A model generated the notes under the pieces. The model was not told the origin of the DNA. It ran no database searches and saw only the letters and a list, made by a program, of their open reading frames with translations. From the NCBI RefSeq assembly GCF_000020665.1, contig NC_011071.1:4330501-4394500 (forward strand): 64,000 bases of DNA. Reading direction: 5' to 3'. Shown in pieces: positions 10,671 to 24,045 of this stretch (its first letter is position 1; every line of letters begins with the position of its first letter). The DNA is from Stenotrophomonas maltophilia R551-3. GTDB lineage: Bacteria > Pseudomonadota > Gammaproteobacteria > Xanthomonadales > Xanthomonadaceae. Made by a program: the position numbers and the translations under genes.

Positions 10671-11282
10671 ATGATGTTGCTTTCCTTTGCGCTGGCCGCT
10701 GCCATGGGCACGTCAGCCGAACCGCCCAAAGCCCCGGACTGCAGCTACGACCGCGATGCGATGCTGGCGATGGAACCGGATGCGTTCGATCAGGACATGG
10801 AAGGCGGCTGGCGCACGCTGGCCGACCGTGGCTGCCACCGCGAAGCCGCTGACCTTCTCGCCGTCTATGCTGCGTTGCCGAAGGCTGCGGGCAACTCCAT
10901 GATTCTGTGGCATGAAGGCCAGATGCGTGCGGAGGCGGGCCAGTACCCGCAGGCGGTGGCGCTGATGCAGCGCACCTACAAGCCCACCGACACCGATCCC
11001 GGTTACTGGAACGCCTACGTGGACGGCACGATCGCGTTCCTGCAGCGCGATCGTGCGGCGCTGGAGAAAGCGCGTGCAAGGTTGATCGCGATTCCTGCGC
11101 CGGAGCAGATTGCCAGGGCGCTGAAGGATGGGCGCTATCACTTCACGACCGCCGGCGGGCAGAAGGTGGATGCGCCGTGGCCGCCGAACCTGGACGTGCT
11201 CGATGGCTTCCTGCGCTGCTTTGATCGCGATTACCACAATGCGATGGGCAACCAGTCCTGCCGGAATCCGGAGGGCGCTTGA
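10671..11282 (+). CDS. Exported hypothetical protein, 203 aa
   Basis: The ATG at 10671 follows a good ribosome site (GGAGG at 10661-10665). The N-terminus MMLLSFALAAAMGTSAEPPK is a signal peptide. The mature protein has paired cysteines (DCSYDRD, DRGCHREA, RCFDRDYHNAMGNQSC) and a helical repeat-like middle: 'EGQMRAEAGQYPQAVALMQR' resembles a TPR helix pair. This suggests a periplasmic helical-repeat protein. No function can be assigned. A GGGTCAGAGCCC-type palindrome follows directly (about 11301-11335). Confidence 0.75.
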   Translation: MMLLSFALAAAMGTSAEPPKAPDCSYDRDAMLAMEPDAFDQDMEGGWRTLADRGCHREAADLLAVYAALPKAAGNSMILWHEGQMRAEAGQYPQAVALMQRTYKPTDTDPGYWNAYVDGTIAFLQRDRAALEKARARLIAIPAPEQIARALKDGRYHFTTAGGQKVDAPWPPNLDVLDGFLRCFDRDYHNAMGNQSCRNPEGA

Positions 11283-11300
11283 GCGACAGAGTGCGTGGTG

Positions 11301-11335
11301 GAGTCAGAGCCCTTCCTGCGGAAGGGATCCGACCC
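11301..11335. repeat. GGGTCAGAGCCC-family palindrome
   Basis: GAGTCAGAGCCCTTCC and its complement GGAAGGGATCCGACCC form a hairpin between the convergent hypothetical gene and dinG. Related copies occur at 7838-7876, 23990-24028, 46815-46850 and 46869-46904. Confidence 0.8.
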
Positions 11336-11339
11336 TGTG

Positions 11340-13442
11340 TCAGCCGATCACACGCTTGAACGGCGGCAGTGCGTCGATGATGCGCTTGCCGTAGCGGCGG
11401 GTCAGCAGCCGCGAATCGAGGATGACCACGCGGCCGGTGTCGGTGGAGGTGCGGATCAAACGACCGGCGAACTGAGTCAGCGTGCGTAGTGCGTGCGGAA
11501 TCGCGATCAGGTTGAAGGCGTTGAGCCCGCGCCCTTCGAACCACTCGCTGAGGGTGGCGGTCTGCGGGTCGGTCGGCACTGCGAACGGCACCTGGGTGAT
11601 GACCACCGTGGTGCAGGCTTCGCCAGGCAGGTCGAGGCCTTCGCCGAACGAGTTCAGTCCGAACAGCACCGAGCCTTCGCCTGCCGCCACGCGGCGCAGA
11701 TGCTCGTCGATCAGCCGGGTCTTGGACATCTCGCCCTGCACCAGCACCTGCTTGCGGCGCGCGGCCGACATCAGCCCGGCCACCTTCTCCATCTTCCAGC
11801 GCGAGGTGAACAACACCATCGAGCCCTTGGCCCAGTCCAGTTCGGTGTCGAGGTAGCGCGCCACTTCGCGCGGATGGCCTTCGCGGTCGTCCGGCGTGAC
11901 CGGGAACTTCGGCACGATCAGCTCGGCCTGGTTGGGCAGGTCGAACGGCGATGACAGCGAGACCATCTCGGCCTCTTCGGGAATGCCGTTGTCGATCGCC
12001 AGCGACTGGAAATCGCCACCGCCGGTCAACGTCGCCGAGGTCATCACCACCGAATCCACTTCATCCCACAGCAGCTTGCGCAGCACGTGCGCGGCCGATA
12101 CCGGCGAGCCGTGCAGCACCAGATCGCCGTCGCGGGTGGCGGTGACCCAGCGTGCCATCGGCGGCGCGCCGTCCTTGTCTTCGCGGCGCCACGCCTGCCA
12201 CAGGTTGTACTGCTGCTCGATCATTTCCAGCGCCATGCCCAGGTTGCGCTGCAGGCGCTCGCGCGCGGCATCGCCCTGCTTGCCCTTGGCCACCTGCGCG
12301 GTGGCGGCATGCGCCCAGTTGTAGAGGCTGCGGGTGTCGTCGGCCAGCGCTTCGATCGGCTCGCGCCAGGCCTCGGGCAGGCGGCCGTTGGCCGCGCGCC
12401 ACATCGGCTCTTCATCGGCCGGTGCCGGCATCCACACCCGTTCGATGTGGTCGCGGAACGCACGCAGCTGCTTGGCCACGTTGCTGGCCACGTCGATCGC
12501 TTCGTTGGGCAGCAGGTTGCCCAGGCGATCCTTGTCGACCGCGCGGTAGGCACCGGCAATCAGGATCTGCAGGCGGCCTGTGCGCTTGGCCATCTCGTCC
12601 AGCGCCAGGCTGGCCGCGCCCTGGTCGATCGCCACGTTGCCGATGTGATGGCCTTCGTCCAGCACCAGCAGCATGTCCGACGGCGGTGCGATCAACGGCT
12701 GGCCGTTGTCGCTGTCGCCGATCGACAGCGCCGACAGCAGCAGCGCGTGGTTGGTGACCACGATCTGTGCGTCACGCACCGTATTGCGCGAACGCAGCAC
12801 CGCGCACTGCGCCGAATAGGCACAGCGGCGCCCGGCACAGCCCGAGGCCGGCGTGGTGATGCGGCTGCGCAGGCCGGGACTGATGGTCTCCGGCGCGTTG
12901 TCGATGTCGCCATCCCAGCTGCCGCCGGTGAAGGCATCGGTCAGGCGCTTGGCGATGTCCATCTCGATCGGCGCCAGCGGCCGGTCGAACAAGGGCGCGT
13001 CATCCTCGAACATGCCGCCCTGGGAACCCTCGCCCTGCGCTTCGGCAGCGTTGCGCGTGCACAGGTAGCGGGTACGGCCCTTGGCCAGCGCGACGGTCGC
13101 TTCCAGGCCGGTGGCTTTCAGGAAATTCGGAATGTCGCGCTCGACCAGCTGCGACTGCAGCGCCACGGTACCGGTGCTGATCACCAGCTTCTTCTTGCTG
13201 GCCAGCGCGATCGGTACACCTGCGGTGAGGTAGCCCAGGCTCTTGCCAACGCCGGTGGGCGCTTCGACCACGCCGACGCCACCGCTTTTCGACAGCGCAC
13301 GCGACACCACGCCGATCATCTGGCTCTGCGAGCGGCGGGTGGAGAAGCCGGGCGTATTGGCCTGCAGCGTCGTGTACGCCTTGCGGATCGCGTCCTTCAA
13401 GGGGTCATCGAGCGTGCGCGGAGCGGCGACGGTTTCGGTCAC
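11340..13442 (-). CDS. dinG: ATP-dependent DNA helicase DinG
   Basis: 700 residues from a GTG start (E. coli DinG is 716). DinG is an XPD-like superfamily 2, 5'-3' Fe-S helicase acting on R-loops, D-loops and forked DNA. Walker A is VEAPTGVGKS near residue 48. The four cluster cysteines are visible as 'YLC' near residue 120 and 'GCAGRRCAYSAQC' near 200. Motif II is LDEGHH, and 'MTSATL' and 'QFAGRLIR' mark motifs III and VI. The frame is open upstream of 13442 but without family sequence or an ATG. The gene is monocistronic, with a small membrane gene and aroE upstream on the same strand. Confidence 0.95.
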   Translation of the reverse strand: MTETVAAPRTLDDPLKDAIRKAYTTLQANTPGFSTRRSQSQMIGVVSRALSKSGGVGVVEAPTGVGKSLGYLTAGVPIALASKKKLVISTGTVALQSQLVERDIPNFLKATGLEATVALAKGRTRYLCTRNAAEAQGEGSQGGMFEDDAPLFDRPLAPIEMDIAKRLTDAFTGGSWDGDIDNAPETISPGLRSRITTPASGCAGRRCAYSAQCAVLRSRNTVRDAQIVVTNHALLLSALSIGDSDNGQPLIAPPSDMLLVLDEGHHIGNVAIDQGAASLALDEMAKRTGRLQILIAGAYRAVDKDRLGNLLPNEAIDVASNVAKQLRAFRDHIERVWMPAPADEEPMWRAANGRLPEAWREPIEALADDTRSLYNWAHAATAQVAKGKQGDAARERLQRNLGMALEMIEQQYNLWQAWRREDKDGAPPMARWVTATRDGDLVLHGSPVSAAHVLRKLLWDEVDSVVMTSATLTGGGDFQSLAIDNGIPEEAEMVSLSSPFDLPNQAELIVPKFPVTPDDREGHPREVARYLDTELDWAKGSMVLFTSRWKMEKVAGLMSAARRKQVLVQGEMSKTRLIDEHLRRVAAGEGSVLFGLNSFGEGLDLPGEACTTVVITQVPFAVPTDPQTATLSEWFEGRGLNAFNLIAIPHALRTLTQFAGRLIRTSTDTGRVVILDSRLLTRRYGKRIIDALPPFKRVIG

Positions 13443-13583
13443 GCCGGGAAGTACCGTGGCTGGATCGGGCCGGTCATTGTCGCATGGCCGGCCGCGTTCA
13501 CCGTCGCTGGCACCCTGAACGGGCCAGCGACGACGCCAGACGGCGGTCACGGTCCGATGGCCGGACCGCTCATGGGCCAGATA

Positions 13584-13606
13584 CGCCGGGCATGGCCCGG
13601 CGCGAC
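13584..13606. repeat. SMAG/REP palindrome
   Basis: CGCCGGGCATGGCCCGGCG palindrome at the 3' end of the small membrane protein gene, between it and dinG. It is the same core as at 5764 and 19076, with a degenerate CTAC end. Confidence 0.7.
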
Positions 13607-13609
13607 CGG

Positions 13610-13963
13610 TCAGGACGCCGGGATCGTGCGGGTACGCAGCAGGCGCACCAGCGCCCACACCAGCAGCACCACGCCGATGGCCTCGACCATCGCCAGCGCG
13701 AAGTGCAGCACGCCAAGGATGGCACTCATGCCCGAGATGGCGTCGAAGTTGCCGCTGTTGATCAACCACATCGGCAGGATGCCGGCGGCCATGCCGCCGA
13801 GGCTGGACAGCAGCAACAGCACCAGACCGACCAGGGCGCCGGTGCGGGTGGCATCACGCGGTGCGCCGACCACCCAGACCAGGCCCACGCACAGTGCGAT
13901 CAGCACCGGCAGGCGCACGCCCACGATGCTCAGCACCGTCACCATCAGGGTCGTGTTGTCCAT
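13610..13963 (-). CDS. Small membrane protein, 117 aa
   Basis: Begins MDNTTLMVTVLSIVGVRLPV and has three strongly hydrophobic segments (residues about 15-33, 42-63 and 80-108) with few charges between them. No known motif is seen. It follows the aroE stop by 3 bp on the same strand, so it is almost certainly co-transcribed with aroE. The pairing looks incidental to the shikimate pathway. I do not recognise the family. Confidence 0.7.
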   Translation of the reverse strand: MDNTTLMVTVLSIVGVRLPVLIALCVGLVWVVGAPRDATRTGALVGLVLLLLSSLGGMAAGILPMWLINSGNFDAISGMSAILGVLHFALAMVEAIGVVLLVWALVRLLRTRTIPAS

Positions 13964-13966
13964 CGA

Positions 13967-14812
13967 TCAGTCCTCGCCGGCAAGCACGGCGGCACCTTGC
14001 CGCAGCGTCTGGTAGACCTCGTCGGTCTGCGGACGTACACCGTGCCACTGCAGGAAGCTCTCGGCGGCCTGCTCGACCAGCATGCCCAGGCCATCCACGG
14101 TATTGCGGCAGTTCGCTGCGCGCGCCCAGGCCAGGAAGGCGATGGCGGCCTCGCCGTAGTTCAGGTCGACGGCGGTGGTCATCGAGTTGACCAGCGACAG
14201 CGGCAGCTTGAACTCGACGTCGCGGTCGCGGCCGGCCGAGGTGGCGTTGACGATCAGCTCGAAGTCGCCCAGCTCGCGCAGGTCTTCCCAGTAGCGGCTG
14301 ATCGCGCGGCCCGGCTCGCCCATGGCATCGATCAGTTCATCGGCGCGTTCCGGCGTGCGGTTGACCACCACCAGTTCGGTGATTCCAGCATCGAGGAAGG
14401 CCGGAGCGACGCTGCGCGCGGAGCCACCGGCACCGATCAGCAGCATGCGGCGGCCACGCAGGTCCAGGCCGTGGCGGTCGGTCAGGTCGCGCACCAGGCC
14501 GATGCCGTCGGTGGTGTCACCGTGCCAGCGGTCGCCCTTGCGCAGCAGCGTGTTGACCGAACCGGCGCGGCGCGCACGTGCAGTCAGCGTGGTGCACACC
14601 GAGAACGCGGCTTCCTTGTGCGGCGAGGTGACGTTGGCGCCGACACCGCCGTCGGCGGCGAACGCCTCCAGGCCGGCCAGGAACGCATCCGGGGCCAGGT
14701 CGATCGCGCGGTAATCCACCGCGATGCCTTCCTGGCGACCGAACGTCGCGTGGATCTGCGGCGACTTCGAGTGGGCAACGGGGTGTCCGAAGACGGCGTA
14801 ACGGTCGGTCAT
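13967..14812 (-). CDS. aroE: Shikimate dehydrogenase (NADP+)
   Basis: 281 residues, the usual AroE length. It reduces 3-dehydroshikimate to shikimate in aromatic amino-acid synthesis. The substrate-binding '[13 protein letters not shown]' lies near residue 10, 'NVTSPHKE' with the catalytic Lys near 65, 'DTTDGIGL' with the catalytic Asp near 102, the dinucleotide loop 'GAGGSARSV' near 127, and 'NRTPER' for NADP. It is divergent from the PD40 protein gene, with starts about 48 bp apart, and heads a two-gene unit with the small membrane protein. Confidence 0.97.
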   Translation of the reverse strand: MTDRYAVFGHPVAHSKSPQIHATFGRQEGIAVDYRAIDLAPDAFLAGLEAFAADGGVGANVTSPHKEAAFSVCTTLTARARRAGSVNTLLRKGDRWHGDTTDGIGLVRDLTDRHGLDLRGRRMLLIGAGGSARSVAPAFLDAGITELVVVNRTPERADELIDAMGEPGRAISRYWEDLRELGDFELIVNATSAGRDRDVEFKLPLSLVNSMTTAVDLNYGEAAIAFLAWARAANCRNTVDGLGMLVEQAAESFLQWHGVRPQTDEVYQTLRQGAAVLAGED

Positions 14813-14860
14813 GGAATCCTCAAGCTGGCTAGACTGGTGCTCTTTCGTGCACGGACCCGG

Positions 14861-15733
14861 ATGATGCGCATCACCCCGCCCCTGCTGGTGCTTGCCGCCA
14901 GTCTACTCTCTGCCCCCGTGGCGATGGCGTTGAACGAGTACGGCATCGAAGGCATGGGCGTGGTCTCGACCCGCGCCGACGAGGGCCGCGCCACGATCAG
15001 TGCCGATGGCCAGCGCATCGTCTTCGCCCGCCGTGGCGAAGCTGGCTGGAGCCTGTGGGAGGCGCGCGTGGTGGCCGGCCGCTGGCAGCAGGCGCAGGCC
15101 TTGCCGGTAGGCGTGGCCGGTGAGGCCCGTGATCCCTACTTCAGCCGCGACGGCCGCTGGCTGCTGTTCGCGGCCGGCCGCGAGGGCAAGCTGGCGCTGT
15201 ATCGGGCCGCTCTCGCCACCGATGGCCGACTGGGTACCGCGCAGCTGCTGGCGGGCGACGCGGGCCGCCGGGAAGAGCGTGGGCCGGCCCTGAGCGCGGA
15301 TGGCAGGCAGCTGTTGTTTGCCCGCCAGCAGGGCCGTGGCGCCGGCTGGGACCTGTTCGTGGCGACGCTGGATGCGCAGGGACTGCGTGGCCCGGCCAGC
15401 GCACTGAGCGCGTTGAACAGCGCCGACGACGAGACCGACGGCGACTGGCTGGGGCATGACGGCGCCGTGGTGTTCAGCCGCGGCAACGGCACGACCACGC
15501 AGGTGTGGAGCAGCGGCTGCGCGTGGAGCGGCGTGGCGCTGCAGCCGCTGGGTCTATCGTTCAACCAGGCCGGCGGCTGGACCGGCGCGCCGATGATCGA
15601 CAACGCCAAGCCCGGCGAGATGATGGTCGCCAGCAGTGCGGCGAAGGCACCGCGTGCCGGGGGCGTGGATGTGTACCGGTTGGCCGTGCCGAAGGTGGCG
15701 GCGGTGGCCGGGTGCCTACCAGGCGCACGGTGA
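14861..15733 (+). CDS. Exported PD40/TolB-like beta-propeller protein
   Basis: 290 residues starting [20 protein letters not shown], a clear signal peptide; the second Met (14864) is an equally good start. The mature part has repeated '[12 protein letters not shown]', '[12 protein letters not shown]' and '[14 protein letters not shown]' blocks. These are the WD40-like PD40 repeats of TolB-type propellers, about four blades. It is probably periplasmic. The small propeller and absence of a TolB N-terminal domain mean it is not TolB itself. The role is unknown; it may bind a protein or peptide ligand. A GCCAACCAAGGTTGGC palindrome (15742-15762) follows the stop. Confidence 0.75.
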   Translation: MMRITPPLLVLAASLLSAPVAMALNEYGIEGMGVVSTRADEGRATISADGQRIVFARRGEAGWSLWEARVVAGRWQQAQALPVGVAGEARDPYFSRDGRWLLFAAGREGKLALYRAALATDGRLGTAQLLAGDAGRREERGPALSADGRQLLFARQQGRGAGWDLFVATLDAQGLRGPASALSALNSADDETDGDWLGHDGAVVFSRGNGTTTQVWSSGCAWSGVALQPLGLSFNQAGGWTGAPMIDNAKPGEMMVASSAAKAPRAGGVDVYRLAVPKVAAVAGCLPGAR

Positions 15734-15741
15734 CGGCGAAC

Positions 15742-15762
15742 GCCAACCAAGGTTGGCACCCA
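15742..15762. repeat. REP palindrome (CCAACCAAGGTTGG core)
   Basis: An inverted-repeat core shared with the copies at 5818-5842 and 7899-7918, without the GTAG end. It lies between two convergent genes and may serve as a terminator. Confidence 0.6.
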
Positions 15763-15766
15763 CCCG

Positions 15767-16036
15767 TCAGCGCGACAACACCTTGGCGCGCTGCTGTTCG
15801 TACTCCACCTCGCTCAGCTGGCCGTTGTCCTTGCGCTGGTTAAGCGCGGCCAGTTCGGCCTGCACGCTGTCCGGCAGGGCCTGTTCACGGGCGACATGGC
15901 GGGCGGCGGAGAGCTGCTCCGGCGGGCGCTTGCCGGCCCACCAGGCAGCGATGAAGACACCGACGATGATGGCGCCGAACACCAGCGTACCGATGCCCCA
16001 GATCAGCCATTGCATCCATCCCAGTTCGGGGCCCAT
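15767..16036 (-). CDS. Small SHOCT-domain membrane protein
   Basis: 89 residues. One transmembrane helix (residues about 8-33, LIWGIGTLVFGAIIVGVFIA) is followed by a short cytoplasmic part. This ends in 'ELAALNQRKDNGQLSEVEYE', a SHOCT-type short C-terminal motif found in many small bacterial membrane proteins. It sits 32 bp after hemB on the same strand. SHOCT motifs are thought to mediate oligomerisation; the specific role is unknown. Confidence 0.7.
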   Translation of the reverse strand: MGPELGWMQWLIWGIGTLVFGAIIVGVFIAAWWAGKRPPEQLSAARHVAREQALPDSVQAELAALNQRKDNGQLSEVEYEQQRAKVLSR

Positions 16037-16068
16037 CGCGTAATCCTCCGTCTATCGTGGCGCTATTG

Positions 16069-17995
<1,927 letters not shown>

Positions 17996-18117
17996 GGGGC
18001 AGCCGCGCCGGGCGCGGATTCACAGGCACGCGGGGGGCTCGCGCAGCCATTCATTGTACGCCCCTGCCCGGCCACGGGCCGTGCGCCTGCGACGCCCTGT
18101 CGCACCCCGGCCCGGGA

Positions 18118-18366
18118 TCAGACCACGCCGCCGCCCAGGCCCAGGCGCAGGATGCCAACCACCACCACGATGCCGTTCAGCACCAGCCCGGCCCAGGCCC
18201 GGCCACGCTTGGTCGGGTGGGTGAACAGGATGCCCAGCGCGGCGATCACCGCGCCGACGGCGGCAAACGGGATCAGGAACCAGTTGCCCCAGCCCAGCAG
18301 CGGAATCAGCGCCAGGATCATCCACAACAGCGCCAGTACGCCCCACAACAGACTGATCACACCCAT
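18118..18366 (-). CDS. Small two-helix membrane protein, 82 aa
   Basis: The ATG at 18366 is preceded by a good ribosome site (GGGAGAG), which decides this start over a longer open frame. The sequence MGVISLLWGVLALLWMILAL continues with two to three hydrophobic segments and a 'THPTKRGRAWAGLVLNG' linker, like small DUF4190-type membrane proteins. It is divergent from the lipoprotein gene at 18551. The 120 bp between it and the bestrophin gene hold no recognisable feature. Function is unknown. Confidence 0.7.
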   Translation of the reverse strand: MGVISLLWGVLALLWMILALIPLLGWGNWFLIPFAAVGAVIAALGILFTHPTKRGRAWAGLVLNGIVVVVGILRLGLGGGVV

Positions 18367-18550
18367 GCCGCTCTCCCGCAGTTGGTTCCTGCCCCAACCA
18401 TAGACGTTCCCGCTGTCGCCGCCTACTGCCATTGGCAGGGCTGTCACCCGCACCATGCTAGCGTGCTGCCGTGCGTGCCCTGGCCCGGGTGTTGGCGCCG
18501 ATTCAGAGTGGCCCGCCGATGATCGCAACCAGTCCTACAGGGGTCGTGCC

Positions 18551-19009
18551 ATGAACATCCGTTGGGCCGCGTTGGCGGCCATCCTGCTGGTCGCCGCTGG
18601 CTGCGCCAGCACCTCCAAGGTGATGCTGGGCCGCGCCCGCGCACCGATCGATCCGGCGCTGGTGCAGATCTATTCGACGCCACCGGCCGGCTCGCAGGAA
18701 ATCGCACAGCTGGAATCAGCGTCTGCGGTGGGCTTCGGCACCCAGGGCCAGACCGATGCCGCCGTGGCCCGCCTGAAACGTGAGGCTGCGGCGCTGGGCG
18801 CCAACGGTGTCGTGTTGATGGGCGTGGGCAGCAGCGGTTCGCCGGTGGGCATGTCGGTCGGCGCCGGCACGTTCGGCTCGCATGTCGGCGGAGGCGTCGG
18901 CATCGGCATTCCGACCACGCAGAAGCGCGCCGCCGGCGTCGCGATCTGGGTGCCGAATCCGGCACCGCCCGCGCGATTGCCGACACAGGTGATCACACCG
19001 CAGCGTTGA
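18551..19009 (+). CDS. Lipoprotein, YbjQ-like fold possible
   Basis: 152 residues. MNIRWAALAAILLVAAGCAS is a lipoprotein signal with lipobox VAAGC (Cys18). The middle segment 'VARLKREAAALGANGVVLMG' resembles the helix-strand of YbjQ/heavy-metal-binding domains, where a similar 'LGANA(V/I)' motif occurs. The C-terminus is glycine-rich (VGAGTFGSHVGGGVGIGIP) and may form a beta structure. It is an outer-membrane or periplasmic lipoprotein of unknown role. A SMAG pair follows (19029-19098). Confidence 0.7.
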   Translation: MNIRWAALAAILLVAAGCASTSKVMLGRARAPIDPALVQIYSTPPAGSQEIAQLESASAVGFGTQGQTDAAVARLKREAAALGANGVVLMGVGSSGSPVGMSVGAGTFGSHVGGGVGIGIPTTQKRAAGVAIWVPNPAPPARLPTQVITPQR

Positions 19010-19028
19010 CGCAGCAGCGTCAACGCGG

Positions 19029-19098
19029 GTAGCGCCGGGCCATGCCCGGCGAGCGCAGCGGAAAAAACCAGATGTCGCCGGGCATGGCCCGGCGCTAC
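19029..19098. repeat. Inverted pair of SMAG/REP palindromes
   Basis: GTAGCGCCGGGCCATGCCCGGCG at 19029-19051 and its inverse at 19076-19098 ending in CTAC. The pair (BIME-like) sits between the convergent lipoprotein and DUF885 genes and can form one long stem, probably a bidirectional terminator. Confidence 0.9.
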
Positions 19099-19100
19099 CG

Positions 19101-20903
19101 TTATTTTTTCTGGTACTTCGGCACGAACACCTTGTTCACCGCGTCGGCCAGCTGGTCCGGCGGCAGCAGGCCCTGGTCGAGCAGGAAGTTGTTGAACGCC
19201 AGGCGGTCGAACTTCGCGCCCAGTGCCAGCTCGGTCTGCATGCGCAGTTCCAGGATGCGGGTGTAGCCGTAGAAGTAGCTTCCGGCCTGGCCCGGCATGC
19301 GCACCATGTAGCGGTCCAGCTCCTGGGTGGCCATCGCCTTGGACAGGCCGACCTGCTCCATCAGCACGCGCTCGCCATTGGCACGATCGGTCAGACCAAG
19401 GTTGAGCATCGGGTCGAGCATCGCGCGCGCGGCACGCAGCAGGCGGAACTGCAGGGCGATCATCTGACCGTCCAGCGGCTCGTACGGCACCATCTCGGCT
19501 TCGGCGTACAGCGCCCAGCCTTCCACGTTCACCGAATTGAACGCGAACATGGTGCGCGCCAGCGAGATGCCGCGCTCGACCATCGCGGTGAACTGCAGTT
19601 CGTGGCCGGGACGGCCTTCATGCGCGCTCAGCGTCCACGCCGCCGCACCGAAGTTGAAGTCGTCGTACTGCGCACCCGGACCGGCGGCCGGATTGCCCAG
19701 CGGCAGCACGAAGGTGCCCTGCTGCCCGGTGTTGTTGACCAGCGGCGCCGGCAGGAAGTGCGGCGCCGGGCTGGCGGCGCTCTCGGCGGCCGAACCCAGG
19801 CGCATCTGCATGGCGCGCTTGGGCACGTCGACGATGGCGTGCTCACGGATCAACGGATCGATCGCGTCGATCACCTTGCGGTAGTGGCCTTCCAGATGAT
19901 CGTCGGCGATCTTGTCGGCCTTCAGCGCGCGGATCACCGCCACCGGGTCGCTCGGGTCGGCTACCTTCAGGCCCTTGTCCTTCACCACCAGCGGCGCCAG
20001 CTGCTGCATCGCCGAGCGGGTTTCCATGAATTCCAGCTGCGCGCGCTGCATCAGCAGCTTCGGGTCGATGTCGATGCCGACCTGCTTGAGCTGGTACGCG
20101 TACAACGGTGCCGGCAGGCGTGCATCGGTACGCGCCTTCGGCAGCACCTCCTTGCGGGTCCAGTCAGCGTAGTCCTTCATCTGCCCGGCCAGGGTCTTCA
20201 TCGCCTCGTCGGCACCGGCGATCTGGTACTTCTTCAGCAGCGACTCGATGCCGGTGATGTAGGTCTCGACGTTGTCCAGCGACTGCTGCACTTCGATCTT
20301 CGTCGGCTGCAGCAGGCTGCTGTCCTTCAAGTGCTCTTCATAGCGCTGGCGCGCCAGCGTGGTGAACGCGGTGCCGCCGGGCTGCAGGCCGGCATAGGCC
20401 TTGAGGCGGTCGATCGCCTTGGCCCGGCGCTCGGCCGGCACCTGGTCGGACAGCAGCAGGTTGAGGCCGCTGAACACCGTCTGCGGCGCGTCGCTCCAGG
20501 GCAGCAGGTACTTCTCGTTGAGCTCGCTGCCTTCGATGTTCTGGCTGGCGGCGTGGATCATGATCTCCAGGTCCTGGCGGACATTGGGATCCTTCTCGGT
20601 GGCCAGCTTCGCCTTCAGATCGTCACGCGCCTTGGCCATCGCGGCGCGATAGCGCTTGCTGTTGTCCGGGCCAAGATCGGCCACCTTGTCGTCGTAGCCA
20701 GGCACGCCGAAGAAGCCGGTTTCCTCCGGCTGGAACGGTCCCTGCGCATCAAGCAGGATCTGCGCCAGCGCATTGCTGCGGGCGACCCAGGCGGGGCTGG
20801 CCGGGGTGGCGGCCTTGGCGGCGGGTGCCGCCAGCGCCGGCGGTGCGGACAGCAGCGGGGCGGCAGTCAGGGCCAGGGCAACGGCCAACGCGATCGGCTT
20901 CAT
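19101..20903 (-). CDS. Exported DUF885 protein, putative zinc metallopeptidase
   Basis: 600 residues. The signal peptide MKPIALAVALALTAAPLLSA is followed by the DUF885 domain. The diagnostic 'SAHEGRPGHELQF' near residue 440 is an H-E-x(4)-H metal-binding motif variant of this family, and 'NVEGWALYAE' downstream holds the third acidic ligand. DUF885 proteins are predicted zinc peptidases, often with lipid or Ala/Pro-rich signal anchors in Xanthomonadaceae. The length agrees with family members. It is monocistronic, with SMAG pairs on both sides (19029-19098 and 20989-21075). Confidence 0.9.
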   Translation of the reverse strand: MKPIALAVALALTAAPLLSAPPALAAPAAKAATPASPAWVARSNALAQILLDAQGPFQPEETGFFGVPGYDDKVADLGPDNSKRYRAAMAKARDDLKAKLATEKDPNVRQDLEIMIHAASQNIEGSELNEKYLLPWSDAPQTVFSGLNLLLSDQVPAERRAKAIDRLKAYAGLQPGGTAFTTLARQRYEEHLKDSSLLQPTKIEVQQSLDNVETYITGIESLLKKYQIAGADEAMKTLAGQMKDYADWTRKEVLPKARTDARLPAPLYAYQLKQVGIDIDPKLLMQRAQLEFMETRSAMQQLAPLVVKDKGLKVADPSDPVAVIRALKADKIADDHLEGHYRKVIDAIDPLIREHAIVDVPKRAMQMRLGSAAESAASPAPHFLPAPLVNNTGQQGTFVLPLGNPAAGPGAQYDDFNFGAAAWTLSAHEGRPGHELQFTAMVERGISLARTMFAFNSVNVEGWALYAEAEMVPYEPLDGQMIALQFRLLRAARAMLDPMLNLGLTDRANGERVLMEQVGLSKAMATQELDRYMVRMPGQAGSYFYGYTRILELRMQTELALGAKFDRLAFNNFLLDQGLLPPDQLADAVNKVFVPKYQKK

Positions 20904-20988
20904 GGGACACTCCAGCAAAGGGTTGCCCGCAAGTTACGCGCTCAGGGCGGCGGCGACAATCGGCGGGAGGTCACGGCGCGGCTGATGG

Positions 20989-21075
20989 GTAGAGTCGACT
21001 GTCAGTCGACTATCGCGCGCAGCGCGGGGTTTTCAGGCGTCTTGTGGAGAGCAGTCGACTAACAGTCGACTCTAC
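20989..21075. repeat. Inverted pair of SMAG/REP palindromes (GTCGACT type)
   Basis: GTAGAGTCGACTGTCAGTCGACT at 20989-21011 and its inverse ending CTCTAC at 21052-21075. Between them is about 40 bp of unique sequence. The stem sequence differs from the CCGGGC and GCCGGCC classes, but the GTAG end is shared. Confidence 0.9.
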
Positions 21076-21108
21076 ATGGTCGCCCTTACCCGGTCGCGTG
21101 ACCGAAGG

Positions 21109-21624
21109 TCACAGCACGGCAGTGAGTGGGCAGTCGCCACGCTCGCGGCAGGCCTGCAGTTCGCACTCCTGTGCGGCCTCGTCGTCATCAAGCGCGGTCA
21201 GGTCGAAGGTCTGCTTGTCTTCCCCCAGCACGTACATCACCGGGTAATCCCATACGTCATCGCTGCGGGTGCCCTTCACGAACAACCGACCATGCGCATG
21301 CGGTCCTTCAAGGGCCACGGTCAGGCCAACATCACGCTGGCCGTTGATCGCGGTCTGCATGCTGCCCAGTGGCATCGATCCGGTGCGCAGCGGCTCGCCG
21401 AAGGCTTCCACCAGTTCGATGCTGCAACCGGCGCGGCGCAGTGCTTCGCGCATCGGTGGGCTCTCGCGTGCCGCCTCGCTCCAGCGCAGCACGCTCCAGG
21501 TCACCACGCCCCCCACCGCGCCCAGCACCAGCACCACCGTCAACGGCATCGCCCAGCGCCAGTGTCGGCACCACCAGCTGGCAGGCCTCTGGCCATGGGC
21601 GGGAATCGGCGGTGGCAGGGTCAT
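21109..21624 (-). CDS. Coa1/Tim21-like cytochrome oxidase assembly factor-type protein
   Basis: 171 residues. A cytoplasmic N-terminus of about 25 residues with Trp/His-rich sequence is followed by one membrane helix (MPLTVVLVLGAVGGVVTWSV). The outer domain has 'EAFGEPLRTGSMPLGSMQTA', 'ALEGPHAHGRLFVKGTR' and 'VMYVLGEDKQTFDLT'. This is the pattern of the Coa1 family (cytochrome c oxidase assembly factor 1), which in bacteria is of uncertain function. It lies 25 bp downstream of the DPP4-like gene on the same strand and is probably co-transcribed. Confidence 0.75.
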   Translation of the reverse strand: MTLPPPIPAHGQRPASWWCRHWRWAMPLTVVLVLGAVGGVVTWSVLRWSEAARESPPMREALRRAGCSIELVEAFGEPLRTGSMPLGSMQTAINGQRDVGLTVALEGPHAHGRLFVKGTRSDDVWDYPVMYVLGEDKQTFDLTALDDDEAAQECELQACRERGDCPLTAVL

Positions 21625-21649
21625 CGGCGGGCTCCTTCCCGGCTGGCAA

Positions 21650-23935
<2,286 letters not shown>

Positions 23936-23989
23936 CTAACCAAGCCCGTGCGGGAAGACAGCATGACCTTCTGCCCATGCTGCGGTGCT

Positions 23990-24028
23990 GGGGTCAGAGC
24001 CCTTTGCGCTGCAAAGGGATCCGACCCC
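23990..24028. repeat. GGGGTCAGAGCCC-family palindrome
   Basis: GGGGTCAGAGCCCTTTGC pairs with GCAAAGGGATCCGACCCC. It lies in the 170-bp gap between the yfcG-like GST 3' end and the DPP4 gene start. The remainder of the gap should hold the DPP4 promoter. Confidence 0.8.
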
Positions 24029-24045
24029 TGGACCACCGTCCTGGG